64,000 nucleotides of DNA from Methylococcales bacterium (GCA_028712795.1 JAQTPT010000010.1:20884-84883); one strand, 5' to 3'. Counted from the stretch's first letter, positions 34,019-43,754 are shown. The notes: generated from the sequence alone by a model not told the origin. Numbers and translations: made by a program.

Positions 34019-36937
34019 TTAAAGTGTCCTGGCGAGACGAAAACCGAGCCTGTCGATGCGGAGGTCAGGTACACTCCTGTTGCGACTGGCCGAACGCACG
34101 AGTTGGGGGGCGCTGTCCCACGAGCCACCGCGCAATACACGGAGAGGACAAGCCTTGTTATCAGGCGATTCTTGTGCCGAACCATCCGCTGGCGTATGGT
34201 TATAGCTGTCAACGTAACAATCCTGAGTCCATTCCCAGACATTCCCGAGCATGTCGAACAACCGCCACCCGTTTGCTTGGAATTGTCCCACGGGTGCCGT
34301 GTAGGGAAAATCGTCCCCGCACTTAAACGCCTCCCATTTGATAGCGTAAGATTGTTTCAGGACGTTTTCATGCTTCGAATCAAAAACATTTGCATAGATA
34401 CAGGCAACATTGGATTCGCCCTCTTTGTTTTCTGGCCAATAACCCTTTGTCATGGTCTTAGAGCGTGCCGCATATTCCCATTCCGCTTCCGATGGCAGGC
34501 GGTAATTCAAGCCGGTACGTTCAGAAAGCCAGATGGTATAAGCCACGGCATCGTCCCAGCTGACATAAATGACGGGCCGGTTGCCCCGGCCCCAGCCTTG
34601 ATCGCCAGGTTTTTCCCGCCCAGTGGCGGCGGCAAACAGGTCGTATTCTTCGAAGGTGACTTCATATTGTCCCATTTCAAAAGCTTTTGCAAATTTAACG
34701 GCATGGACGGGTCGTTCATAAGGATTGCCTTTACCGGAAAGATCGCCCATCTGGAATTCACCTGCAGAGATTAGCGCCATTGCCGGTTTCTTCACCGGCC
34801 AGATACCTAATTGTACAAACATTGCCTTGGTTGCCAGTGCTGGCGGGTAGTCGGATTTATTGATATGGAAAAAAATGCCCAGTAGGGTAATACAAAATAA
34901 GCCCAGCACGGAATAAGTAATGCGGAACCCGGTTTGTCGGCGCTTGCATGCCTTTAGGTAAGCTTCCGCTATTGTGGAACGAGGCGCAGCGGCGGTCACA
35001 TAGCGCTGTAACAAGGTACCGGAGCGTAGCGCACTGCTTTGGCGGCCTGATTTATCCCACTCGCTGGCGACTTGTTCCAGGTCGCGGCGGGCGCGCAGGG
35101 CAACCGCATGATCGAGTATCCACTGCCGCAACCGATCCCAACCCCCAAGCACGGTTTCATGGGCGACTTCAATCATCGGTTGGTTGTTTTCGCCTTCGCT
35201 GGTGACCAGCAAGCGCGCATCGGTGAGCGCTTCGGCGACAGTTTTCAGGTCACCTTGCAGCAGCGATTGCGGAGCGCGGCGGCGGGTGGCTATTTCCTGC
35301 TCATTGACTTCAACCAAGTGGGCAAACAGTTTCGGCAATGTGCTATCAAGATCAATTTTTAATCCCTGCAATGCAGATTCCGCACGTTTCTGGACTGCCC
35401 CTTTTACGCCGCCGAAGGTGTTGTAGGCATCAATGCTGATGGCGTGAGATGGTTGCTCTTGTTCATAGAGCTGATTCAATGTAAAGGCAATAAGGGCCAT
35501 GGCACCGGGGCCGATACCGGCATCATCGAGCAAACGCTGCGCCAAGCCCTCTTCAAGCTCGACACCGGCGGCCTCGGGAGGCCTGATGATCATCTGAAGA
35601 ATAGCGCTTACACCCGGAGGGTCCAGAGGAAACGTGCCGCGATCTTGACGCAAGAGATTTGCCAACGTGGACTCTTGAATAGCACGTGCATAAAAATCGG
35701 CACGCATCGTGACAATACCCCGAATGCGAGGCAGCGTTACGAGGTGTTCCAGCAAAGCGAGAAAATCCTGGCGGTTATCCGCCGTACACTGTGTGAACAA
35801 CTCTTCGAATTGGTCAACGACCAGTAGTAGTTCGGTGGCTGGCTGAGTGTGCGACAGTAATTCAGTCAGGCGCTTTTCAGCAATATTGGCATCAGCCTGT
35901 AAGGAACGGGCGATTTCGTTTTCAGTCTGTCCGGCGATGTTGAGTTTCGATTTGAGTGCGAAAGCCAGCGCCAGAAAGGGATTGCCGCCTCTTTCGCCGG
36001 GTTTGAAGATAAGATCGGCCCAGGACGCGTTACCGATGATGCCGGTACGCAGTCTCGGCAACAGTCCCGCCTTGACCAGCGATGACTTGCCGGAGCCGGA
36101 TACGCCAACAACGGCGACGAAACGGACTTTAGGGTCTATAAACTGTTGCAGCAACTGATCGACCTCGCGACCACGGCCAAAATAAATAGGCGCCTGTTCC
36201 GGCGTAAACGCTTCCAGGCCAGGGTAAGGCGAGTCTGGCCAGATTGGGGTGGTTACCGGTTTGACGGCCGTTTGTGAGGGGCTGTTTGAGGGCAATGTCT
36301 CCAGCAATTTATCCAGCCGATCGCGCAGATGCTGCTCGAACTGCTGCCGAAAATCGTCCGGCGCTTCGTAATAATTGATACCGCCAGCCAGCGTGCCGTC
36401 CGGGTTGGTGAAAGGGGCAAAAAACTGTTTGACTTTGTTCCATTGCTCACGGATGGACTCAAAGTTGGGATCATCCAGGTCGAGTTTAGGCGCTCCGTTG
36501 CGTCGATACACCCAAACGGCCGGTTTACCGTTAGTCCGATAACCCTTGAGGGCGTTGAGATATTCCCACTCGGTGCCGGAGAGATAGGGCGAGCCGTCCT
36601 GTTTTAATTCAAAATCGGCAGGAAGCTGAGTCCCAATGCGCGACCAGAAGATAATTACGGCCAGGTCGCAGTCTTCGGGCTTCGGAAGTCCTTTTGCGAT
36701 CGCTTCCTGCGGTGTCATGCCCGCCTCCATCGCAACGGCTGCGCCGGGTTGGTCCCATGCGATAATTTCAATATTAATTCGGCCACGAAAGCGCCGTTCG
36801 CTGCTGATGTGGGTGATGGCTTCCCGTGCCAGTTTACGCTCCAGAGGAACGTCGCCCGGAGATGCCAAAAATATCCGGAATTGTTGAAGATTTCCGCTTT
36901 CGGCTATCGCATTCTTGGTTTTTTCACTTGAAGACAT
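34019..36937 (-). CDS. DGR target: DUF4062-STAND NTPase-TM-FGE/C-lectin sensor protein
   Basis: 972 residues from the ATG at 36935-36937 (AAGGTG site); a GTG at 36946 adds three. Numbering from that GTG: about 22-110 DUF4062 (FRIFLASPGDVPLERKLARE). 236-650 STAND/nSTAND1-like NTPase (YPGLEAFTPEQAPIYFGR, Walker A GVSGSGKSS at 281, Walker B LLLVVDQFEELF at 373). 676-695 membrane helix (ITYSVLGLFCITLLGIFFHI). 722-975 formylglycine-enzyme-like domain (MALISAGEFQMGD, LPSEAEWEYAARS, NVWEWTQDCY). The C-terminus RVLRGGSWDSAPQLVRSASR... GFRLART matches variable ends of DGR targets. STAND proteins act as switch-like sensors in conflict systems, so this is probably a sensor whose ligand-binding end was diversified. 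DUF4062 would be the effector. It reads toward the adjacent Avd gene and RT stub. Confidence 0.85.
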   Translation of the reverse strand: MSSSEKTKNAIAESGNLQQFRIFLASPGDVPLERKLAREAITHISSERRFRGRINIEIIAWDQPGAAVAMEAGMTPQEAIAKGLPKPEDCDLAVIIFWSRIGTQLPADFELKQDGSPYLSGTEWEYLNALKGYRTNGKPAVWVYRRNGAPKLDLDDPNFESIREQWNKVKQFFAPFTNPDGTLAGGINYYEAPDDFRQQFEQHLRDRLDKLLETLPSNSPSQTAVKPVTTPIWPDSPYPGLEAFTPEQAPIYFGRGREVDQLLQQFIDPKVRFVAVVGVSGSGKSSLVKAGLLPRLRTGIIGNASWADLIFKPGERGGNPFLALAFALKSKLNIAGQTENEIARSLQADANIAEKRLTELLSHTQPATELLLVVDQFEELFTQCTADNRQDFLALLEHLVTLPRIRGIVTMRADFYARAIQESTLANLLRQDRGTFPLDPPGVSAILQMIIRPPEAAGVELEEGLAQRLLDDAGIGPGAMALIAFTLNQLYEQEQPSHAISIDAYNTFGGVKGAVQKRAESALQGLKIDLDSTLPKLFAHLVEVNEQEIATRRRAPQSLLQGDLKTVAEALTDARLLVTSEGENNQPMIEVAHETVLGGWDRLRQWILDHAVALRARRDLEQVASEWDKSGRQSSALRSGTLLQRYVTAAAPRSTIAEAYLKACKRRQTGFRITYSVLGLFCITLLGIFFHINKSDYPPALATKAMFVQLGIWPVKKPAMALISAGEFQMGDLSGKGNPYERPVHAVKFAKAFEMGQYEVTFEEYDLFAAATGREKPGDQGWGRGNRPVIYVSWDDAVAYTIWLSERTGLNYRLPSEAEWEYAARSKTMTKGYWPENKEGESNVACIYANVFDSKHENVLKQSYAIKWEAFKCGDDFPYTAPVGQFQANGWRLFDMLGNVWEWTQDCYVDSYNHTPADGSAQESPDNKACPLRVLRGGSWDSAPQLVRSASRNRSVPDLRIDRLGFRLARTL
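34022..34138 (-). other. Putative DGR variable region (VR) of the target gene
   Basis: The last 39 codons of the target. Positions that vary in DGR lectin-fold targets are here GAC AGC GCC, then CTC, AGT, AAC AGG AGT, GAC CTC, ATC GAC AGG CTC. Many end in C and differ from AAC only at the first two bases, the footprint expected from adenine-directed mutagenesis of AAC codons. Conserved framework codons (RGGSW, GFRLA) flank them. No template repeat with matching framework was found in the window. Confidence 0.6.
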
Positions 36938-37044
36938 GACCCACACCTTATTCCTTCGTGTTGTAAATACTTAAGAAGTGATCGCAATACAGATTAAAAC
37001 AACAATCATTGTGCCAATCTAGTGACTGAAGCAACGGATAGCAG

Positions 37045-37192
37045 GGTTAGGCGTTCATAGCAGAATGCACATCAGGCACTTTCACATCTTCGAAATACTG
37101 GGCGGTTTCATTGGCAACCACTTCGCTGACTGTCTTGGTGAAACGTTGCAGTGCTGCTTGCAGGATTTTCACCCCTTCCTCGTCAAGCGTGG
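37045..37192 (-). pseudogene. C-terminal fragment of an unrecognised protein
   Basis: The minus strand reads TLDEEGVKILQAALQRFTKT, then VSEVVANETAQYFEDVK and a stop near 37045. It is a helical tail without a start; upstream the frame is broken (GNYETRKLE in another frame). I do not recognise it. It lies between the DGR target and the DUF2272 gene, a stretch (36938-37326) with nothing else visible. Confidence 0.35.
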
Positions 37193-37326
37193 CCGCTCAA
37201 GCTTCCGCGTTTCGTAGTTCCCATTCGGATAGGTGGCCTCAGTATCTCTTATGGGTAGTTTGAGCTTGTGAACTATCCTAGCATTAGGTAGTTGCGAATG
37301 CCTGCCGGGTAAATTTACCGTATATT

Positions 37327-38076
37327 TTAATCTCGCTGTTCTATCACCAACATCCATGGCCTGGCTTTTGTGGGTAGCACCTTTCTCGCTCCATCCAGTT
37401 TGATATGAGCTAAACTGACAGCATCCATGACATTGCCTCCAATAACATCAAGTTCGCCAGGCCGTTGTGCAACAACCAGGTCACAGTGGTAAGCCCCACG
37501 CCTTAGCTCGTTATAGTTGTGAATTGACTGGATGAAAGCTTCACCTCGAGGCGCGCAAATAATGTCTCCGGGCTTTGGGGCATAAGTGTTGATGGCATGG
37601 CTTACAAACCTGCGTGCAGACTCCCCCGCCATCACATGCTGAATATAATCCCAATGCAAAACGGTAGAAGGCAAATCGCTTTCAGGCACCCCCGCGCTTC
37701 GGGCCAGCCAGACAATAAAAGCACCCGACCAGGGTCTAATTTCCCCTTCATATCCGATTATCGGCAAGTCTGTCGCAGTATACCAATACATGAAGACCCG
37801 GCTAAAAAAAGGCGGTAACGTTTCATGAGCCCGAGTTGCATTATTCGGATAAGTTACTTCCGGCGGCTCAATAGTATTGCTAACCTCCGGTCGGCCAAAC
37901 AATTCCCATTCCTGGCGGGCAAGGTAAATCATTCGTTCTCGAGCGTTAGGCATAACAAACGAAGGACTGACATTGGCTGCCGCTAACAGGACAGGTTCTT
38001 GCCCCTGTTTTTGCACTGCGCAACCCGTAAGAAGCAAAACAATGCCGAGAAATAAATAAGGCATGCTTAAGGGCAT
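37327..38076 (-). CDS. DUF2272-family lipoprotein
   Basis: About 249 residues from the ATG at 38074-38076 (or 38062). A lipoprotein signal ends in LLLTGCAVQ. The body has the features I associate with DUF2272 (WELFGRPEVSN, WSGAFIVWLARSAGVPE, PKPGDIICAPRG, HCDLVVAQRPGELDVIGGNV). These are the Cys/His-like positions of an NlpC/P60-type fold, with GAYHCDLVV near the end. A cell-envelope hydrolase-like role is possible but not shown. Isolated. Confidence 0.7.
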   Translation of the reverse strand: MPLSMPYLFLGIVLLLTGCAVQKQGQEPVLLAAANVSPSFVMPNARERMIYLARQEWELFGRPEVSNTIEPPEVTYPNNATRAHETLPPFFSRVFMYWYTATDLPIIGYEGEIRPWSGAFIVWLARSAGVPESDLPSTVLHWDYIQHVMAGESARRFVSHAINTYAPKPGDIICAPRGEAFIQSIHNYNELRRGAYHCDLVVAQRPGELDVIGGNVMDAVSLAHIKLDGARKVLPTKARPWMLVIEQRD

Positions 38077-38298
38077 CTGTAAAAAATACCTCCCATCTCG
38101 CTGCGATTTTTGGCGAGAATCAGTAACGCTAAATTGAGATAATAACAGAGAACACACTGGCCAGGTAGCAACTGCTTTTTTATGCCTATACCACTGGCAA
38201 GCATTGCCGTGGTTTTAGATTTAACGGACATTGACTCATGGGAAGTTGCATTAAGTAAATGTGAGTACAAACTGGTTATCTCTTACTGCGGTCATAAA

Positions 38299-38328
38299 AA
38301 AGCCTTGGATAAAAATATCCAAGGCTTT
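38299..38328 (-). terminator. Rho-independent terminator of the metallophosphoesterase gene
   Basis: AAAGCCTTGGATA and TATCCAAGGCTTT form a perfect 13-bp stem around AAAA; on the minus strand a T6 run follows (GGCTTTTTTATG). It lies 233 bp after the metallophosphoesterase stop; nothing else ends here on the minus strand. Plus-strand frames across it are not convincing genes. Confidence 0.75.
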
Positions 38329-38560
38329 GATTTATCTGGCTACACAGGACGGGATCCAACAACCGGCCTAATGATTAGAAGACAACAAACAGCGATTTTG
38401 GCCTATCCGTTTCTTCAACCGCTTTAAACATTTAGAATGGCAGCTACAAAGGAGCCTTACAACTTAAAAAAACAGGAAAAATACTGCCAATTTATCAGTC
38501 CAGAGGTACAGGAGGCAGACCCGGTCAAATATCTGAACTCCAATACCGAAGCACTCCTTC

Positions 38561-39691
38561 TCATTGGCAAGTGACCTTAGGATCGTTGCAGTACGCCACA
38601 TTCTCCCAACTGAACGGCTGGCTATTCCTTGGCTCAATAGTCAGTCGCAACCATTCGGAAGGAGCGGTAGTCGACCCTTGCACGGTGATGCGGGTCAGAT
38701 TTGGCACTGACTGGGTATGGTGAATGCTTCCCGTTGAGCTGCTTTGGCTTGCCAATGGCTGGTCTGAACCGTAGACATGAGAATCGCCATTCAACAGCAA
38801 AACCGGACCGCCGAAGTCCTCAACAAGGTCAGCCAATTTCTGAACGATGGGCGTATAGTTGGTAAGCTCATTGGTTGTTGCCGTAATAGCAGACAGATCC
38901 CACATATCAGCTTGAATCCCAATGACCACGGCCCGTGCATGATCTTTTTTCGCCATATCGAATGCTGCTTCCAACCAACGGAAATCAGCGCTTGTGCGCT
39001 CAGCAACTTCCTGAGTCTGAGCGGTCGGATTGGCGAAAGCCCCAGCCCAAGGCAAAGTATCATTGTTTGAACCGGGTACGTTCAAAGTGACAAATACGAC
39101 CTTACCTTGCTTCCACATTACGTTTTCTACAAATTGGGCATCGGCGGGATAAGCAGGATTGAAATATTGCGCCTGACTCATCACCTGCGCCTCTTTACCC
39201 AAGGTAAGGCCGGGTTTGGCAAAGAATAGGCTGCGCACGCCCGCCAATTCTTTCAGGGGATCGCCGCTTTGTAACTGCTTGGATTTTTGGCAATCAGTCC
39301 ACTCATTGTCGCCGGGCGTGTAGACCACTGGCTTATTGAACTGCTGGAATTGGAAATAGATTTTTTGGTTATAGCCTGGATTGGACAGGGCAATCGGTGG
39401 CAGGATGTCAGCGCTAGTGCAAGGCATGCTGCCGGCGTGAATATCGCCCACATGTATCAATCGGCTAACATTGACATCTGCGTTGACGGAATTGATCAAA
39501 AGGTGAGCATTGTCGAGCAGCAGCTTGTTGTACGGCCAGTCTCCAATTACTGCGACGGTAATCGGGCGATCAGAGTTTTCATCTTCCTGGCGCTGGTCAT
39601 TGGCGGAAACGGAAGCAGCAAAGATCAAACCTATGGCGCATAAAGCCGAAACCGGCAGCAGATTCTTAAACCTAAAAGATGGCATTTTCAT
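38561..39691 (-). CDS. Secreted metallophosphoesterase
   Basis: 376 residues. A signal peptide (LLPVSALCAIGLIFAASVSA) directs it to the periplasm. Calcineurin-like metal motifs are in order: VAVIGDWPYN, RLIHVGDIHAG, VYTPGDNEWTD, and LLLNGDSHVYG (the GDSHV variant of GHxH). It should bind two metals and hydrolyse a phosphoester; substrate unknown. Start ATG 39689-39691 with GGAT upstream. No partners nearby. Confidence 0.8.
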   Translation of the reverse strand: MKMPSFRFKNLLPVSALCAIGLIFAASVSANDQRQEDENSDRPITVAVIGDWPYNKLLLDNAHLLINSVNADVNVSRLIHVGDIHAGSMPCTSADILPPIALSNPGYNQKIYFQFQQFNKPVVYTPGDNEWTDCQKSKQLQSGDPLKELAGVRSLFFAKPGLTLGKEAQVMSQAQYFNPAYPADAQFVENVMWKQGKVVFVTLNVPGSNNDTLPWAGAFANPTAQTQEVAERTSADFRWLEAAFDMAKKDHARAVVIGIQADMWDLSAITATTNELTNYTPIVQKLADLVEDFGGPVLLLNGDSHVYGSDQPLASQSSSTGSIHHTQSVPNLTRITVQGSTTAPSEWLRLTIEPRNSQPFSWENVAYCNDPKVTCQ

Positions 39692-40206
39692 CGTAAGTTA
39701 TCCATTTTCAAATTGTTATTGATGGCAAAGACAGATTCACCCGCAGGCAAGAAAAGTGGCTAACGAAAGTGTTCAGCGCCAGTAAGATAGGGGCTGCCAA
39801 CAACTTGTCCACCAGAACTCGCCCTTGAACGTAGATCAGCTTCTCGTCCGCTCTAAAACGGATTGTTCCTATTGTAGGTAGGTTATATTGCCATTTGATG
39901 ACATCAACGAAGAAGATGCGTCTTAATAGATACGCCAAAGCAGCGCCAAGTTTGGGATGTTTAAAAATACTGAACGCCTTAATTTATAAGGGTTACTTGC
40001 ATGCTAATTTTTCCGCATCCACTATAATCCGGATTCCGGAATATGGGAAGAAAAGACATAAGGTCATCTCTAATAATTCACAAGTCAGTCATGATTTTTC
40101 AGCTACACGGAATAGTTTCGAAACAAGCTAAATAAACAAAGCCGCAAACTCAAAGGCCAGTGCAACGCCAAGACCCTTAACGCGCTCTATTCCCGCACAG
40201 TTGCTC
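39692..40206. other. Intergenic stretch without recognisable genes
   Basis: 515 bp. Several short frames exist on both strands, but none has a ribosome site plus a family-like sequence. No RNA gene or repeat recognised. Confidence 0.4.
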
Positions 40207-40536
40207 CTAGACAATTGTGTAGACAGTCAAGAAACCTGCGACTACCTGCATCGTCAGGCAGCTTAAAAATAAAATATCGATAACTTTAGCCCAATAGCTT
40301 ATTCGGGAAGGATTTAGAATTTGCAGAGCGAAAAAAACCAAGTAGCAGATAATAACAAAACCGAGCGCGGAAAAAAGAAATAAATCGTCGGCATACGTAC
40401 CTATTTTTGAAGTAAGAGGTTTAAGATTCAGGATGCCAACCAGAGCAAGACTGATACCCGCCAAAGTGCCACTGTTTGAAAGTAGCGCCAAGAGTATTTC
40501 CCGGATTTCTCTCGTATCGGTGTTATGTTTAAACAT
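40207..40536 (-). CDS. Small three-helix membrane protein, unrecognised
   Basis: 109 residues from the ATG at 40534-40536; the longer frame would need a TTG at 40581. A charged head (MFKHNTDTREIREILLAL) precedes three or four hydrophobic helices (LAGISLALVGILNL, LFLFSALGFVIICYLVFFAL, VIDILFLSCLTMQVVAGFL). No family recognised. Isolated between two empty stretches. Confidence 0.6.
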   Translation of the reverse strand: MFKHNTDTREIREILLALLSNSGTLAGISLALVGILNLKPLTSKIGTYADDLFLFSALGFVIICYLVFFALQILNPSRISYWAKVIDILFLSCLTMQVVAGFLTVYTIV

Positions 40537-40802
40537 ATTTAGCACTATTAAAGTTAAGGATGTCAGGCGAATGCTTGCCAAATATTTATTGACGGTTTAT
40601 GTAGAGCAGTCTGATTATTGTAGCTAGATGAACAGGGGTGTATCAATACAGATTGAAAGCCTGCCAAGCCCCATAAATATCACAAAAATATTCATATTCC
40701 TAACCTTTTGTTTATTGTTGGAGTCTTGGAACGTGCCATCCATGATTGTAAACCACGACCGGCTTCGGAGAAAAGTCGACTGTGGTTGTTTGGGCGGATA
40801 CT

Positions 40803-40901
40803 CTAGTATTCAGTCAGTTTTGATATGACGGATAATATTAACGTTAGATGCCCGTGGTTGTCTACGAAATTCCCGGCAAAATATGGCTGGCTGAATACTA
40901 G
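40803..40901. repeat. Inverted-repeat pair (MITE-like), 99 bp
   Basis: CTAGTATTCAGTCAG (40803-40817) and CTGGCTGAATACTAG (40887-40901) are inverted copies with one mismatch, enclosing 69 bp. Size and structure suggest a small non-autonomous element or a large hairpin. The rest of 40537-41046 shows nothing else. Confidence 0.55.
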
Positions 40902-41046
40902 ATATTCATAGATTTATCGGGTTACGCTATCGATCGGCAATGGCGCCTCTATTTCTTTACCTCCTGCATTTATGCACTCGAAACCCGACACACTTTTGGA
41001 ATTCGGTGGGCAAACAAAAATCAATTGTCTCCCCGTTATGACACAT

Positions 41047-42522
41047 TCAAACCCCTTTACTCCGATTTTCCATGCGCCGTAGAAATTCAGCCATCACCAG
41101 CCGATAGAGTTCATCGCCCAGATACTTGTCTTCAATGCCGCTGTCGATATTCGGGTTGTCATTGACTTCTATCACGAAGCCCTTGCCGCTTTTTTCTTTC
41201 ACATCGACGCCGTATAAGCCGTTGCCTATGGGTTGCGTCGCTTTAAGAGCGGCGTCCAATATGGCTTTAGGCACTTCAAAGGTGGGCATAGTCTCAAAAT
41301 GGCCGCTATCGGTCCGGCTCTCATGATGGCGATAAATTTGCCAGTGATTTTTGACCATGTAATAACGGCAGGCATATAAAGCGCGGTTGTTAAAAATGCC
41401 GATGCGCCAGTCAAAATCCGTATAAAGAAATTCCTGGGCCAAGAGCAGCGCCGATTGTTGAAATAACTCCTCCACTTTTAGGTCAAGCTCTTGCCGGTTA
41501 TTGACCTTGACAATACCCCGGGAAAAGGAGCCATCGGGGATTTTAATCACCACCGGAAAGCCCGCTTCCGTTTCCACTCTATCCAAATGAAAGGCATTGC
41601 CTTTGTGTAACAGCCAGGTTTTTGGGCTGGGTACGCGGTGCGTGCGGAATAAATCCGCGAGATACACTTTATTGGCGCAACGCAGCATGGACGTGGGGTC
41701 ATCAATCACAATCAAGCCTTCCGCTTCGGCTTTTTTGGCAAAGCGATAAGTGTGATGGTCAATGCCGGTGGTTTCTCGGATAAACAAGCCATCAAATTCG
41801 GGTAATCGCGCATAATGCTGTTGGGATATTAATTCGACTTCAATCCCCAATTCCCTGCCAATTTTAATAAATTTTTTAAGAGCGCCCCGATTACTTGGCG
41901 GTAACTGTTCTTCCGGATTGATCAGCATGGCAAGATCATAACGCGCCGCCTTTCGCGCACGGCCTTTGCGCCAGACTTTCTTGCTGAATTTATCCAGCGC
42001 GTCGGCAAAAACAGTCTGCTGAGGATCATCCAGATCACGATGCGATATAGGCTTTAAGCCATTGATTTCCCATTGCTTGCGAAAGCTGAGTGTCACTTCC
42101 AGAACTGGACAGGAAAAGCGTTCAAATAGCAGCCTTGCCAGTTCATGAAAAGCAGGATCAGCGGTGGTGCCAAAATAGCTCAGCAACGTTATTTCATTAT
42201 CCTTGTTATCACGACTTTTAAAGGCGCGCGCTAAAGTCGGCGAGAGGTCTTCAAGCTGGAGCTGGTAAAGCGACTGCTTGCCCAGATCATTTATGACCTT
42301 AACTGAAGGGATAACGTGATGGCCTCGCGCTTCCGCAAGTAAGGAACAGTAATACCCGTCGGAAAGATAACTGTAGCTACTGCAAAGATTGATGACCCGG
42401 ACACGTTGTTCGGATTCGCCTTGTCCAGTGGCAAGATAGGTTTCAAAGGTAATGACCTGATCGCTCGGGTAATAAGGGTTCCAGTCGGAAAGATTGTCAA
42501 CCACCAGAAGGGTGCGTGCCAT
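41047..42522 (-). CDS. RimK-like ATP-grasp ligase with N-terminal RLAN domain
   Basis: 491 residues. The N-terminal half (LVVDNLSDWNPYYPSDQVI ... GYYCSLLAEARGHHVIPSV) is the RLAN extension. The C-terminal half is a RimK-type ATP-grasp (FIRETTGIDHHTYRFAKKAE, FPVVIKIPDGSFSRGIVKV, GLYGVDVKEKSGKGFVIEVN with Mg-binding E and N). Such ligases add amino acids, often Glu, to carboxyl groups of proteins or small acceptors. Divergent from a DUF2817 gene and a GNAT-C39 gene, a grouping known from comparative genomics of ATP-grasp systems and predicted to make or trim peptide tags. Confidence 0.88.
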   Translation of the reverse strand: MARTLLVVDNLSDWNPYYPSDQVITFETYLATGQGESEQRVRVINLCSSYSYLSDGYYCSLLAEARGHHVIPSVKVINDLGKQSLYQLQLEDLSPTLARAFKSRDNKDNEITLLSYFGTTADPAFHELARLLFERFSCPVLEVTLSFRKQWEINGLKPISHRDLDDPQQTVFADALDKFSKKVWRKGRARKAARYDLAMLINPEEQLPPSNRGALKKFIKIGRELGIEVELISQQHYARLPEFDGLFIRETTGIDHHTYRFAKKAEAEGLIVIDDPTSMLRCANKVYLADLFRTHRVPSPKTWLLHKGNAFHLDRVETEAGFPVVIKIPDGSFSRGIVKVNNRQELDLKVEELFQQSALLLAQEFLYTDFDWRIGIFNNRALYACRYYMVKNHWQIYRHHESRTDSGHFETMPTFEVPKAILDAALKATQPIGNGLYGVDVKEKSGKGFVIEVNDNPNIDSGIEDKYLGDELYRLVMAEFLRRMENRSKGV

Positions 42523-42665
42523 AGATAAAGTAATCCTGCTATTAAGTGAAGCGTGATTCTGAAACCAGTCAGGTTTTTATACAAGGAGTTTCTGAGCTTA
42601 AGGAATAATATTTTATATTTCACTTAACTGGGGCTATGCTAACGAAAAATTTCAGGTAATTATTT

Positions 42666-43754
42666 ATGTCTTGTTATCTTCCATTTACTGTTATTGATAC
42701 CGAACTATTCCCTGCCAATTACTTATCAGGCAGGCAACGCTGGTTGGCTGAACTTGGCCGGGACGCGCGCCGGTTTTCCTATCCCTGTTTTGGCAGCGGT
42801 CCTGAAGGCGAAGCGCTGTTTACCGATACTGTTTGGATCGGCTCGGAAGATGCTGGTAAAGTTGTGGTGTTACTCGGTGGCACGCATGGTGTTGAAGGCT
42901 TTGCGGGCAGTGCGGCTGAAACTGATGTTCTGCGGTTGATTAAGGATGGACAACTTGTTATACCGGCTGATACAGCCGTTTTAATGGTGCATGCGTTAAC
43001 GCCCTGGGGTTATGCCTGGTTGCGCCGCTGTGGTGCCGATGGCGTTGACCTTAATCGAAACGTGGTCGACTTTTCCAAGCCGTTACCTGAAAACAGCGGT
43101 TATGAGGCGCTTAAACAGGCGATATACTTAAACGATGCACAACGACGAAAAATAGCATTTGCTGAATTTGAACAATTGCACGGTCGCGAGGCATTTGAAA
43201 AAGCTATTAGTGGCGGGCAATATACGGATCCAGCCGGCCCTTTCTATGGAGGCAAAGCGCCCGCGCATGGCCGGCTTGTTGTCGACGATCTGATACATAA
43301 GCACGCCCTGCAGCAACGGGAGTTGGCGGTCATTGATTTACATAGCGGGCTCGGGTCATTTGGTTACGGTGAAATTATTTGTGACCATCACCCTAATAGT
43401 CCGGCAACACAAGTTGCGCGTGATTGGTATGGAGATTCCGTAACCTTGCCTTTGCTGGGTACCTCCAGCTCAGTGCCTAAACTGGGCTTAATGGATTATG
43501 CCTGGCACGCCATTATGAATGAGCGTAGTTGCTATATCACGCTTGAGTTTGGCACTTACAGTACGGAGCGCTTGTTTGAAGTATTACTTCGTGATCACCA
43601 ACTCTGGGCGCAATCCGGGAATGACTTCGCGCGCCGGGAGCACAGCCTGCTGATGCGCCAGCATTTTTGCCCGGAGGACAAAGCCTGGAAGGAAATGGTG
43701 TTATTTCGCGCCAGACAAGTGGTTAGCCAGGCATTGCGAGGATTATCCAGTTGA
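42666..43754 (+). CDS. DUF2817 protein, M14 carboxypeptidase-like
   Basis: 362 residues. Zinc-peptidase features: GGTHGVEGFAGSAAETDVL (the H-x-x-E pair), AWLRRCGADGVDLNRNVVDF, VIDLHSGLGSFGYGEII with the second His. It belongs to DUF2817, related to M14 / succinylglutamate desuccinylase enzymes that cut a C-terminal or amide-linked residue. It is opposite the RimK-like ligase and coupled to the GNAT-C39 gene by a 4-bp overlap. That suggests it removes residues added by the ligase. Confidence 0.85.
   Translation: MSCYLPFTVIDTELFPANYLSGRQRWLAELGRDARRFSYPCFGSGPEGEALFTDTVWIGSEDAGKVVVLLGGTHGVEGFAGSAAETDVLRLIKDGQLVIPADTAVLMVHALTPWGYAWLRRCGADGVDLNRNVVDFSKPLPENSGYEALKQAIYLNDAQRRKIAFAEFEQLHGREAFEKAISGGQYTDPAGPFYGGKAPAHGRLVVDDLIHKHALQQRELAVIDLHSGLGSFGYGEIICDHHPNSPATQVARDWYGDSVTLPLLGTSSSVPKLGLMDYAWHAIMNERSCYITLEFGTYSTERLFEVLLRDHQLWAQSGNDFARREHSLLMRQHFCPEDKAWKEMVLFRARQVVSQALRGLSS

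Noticed and set aside
38182..38427. 81-codon plus-strand frame between DUF2272 and metallophosphoesterase genes
   Set aside because: It runs through a strong terminator hairpin and has no ribosome site or recognisable family.
39708..39938. 76-codon minus-strand frame upstream of the metallophosphoesterase
   Set aside because: No ribosome site and no recognisable family; probably chance.
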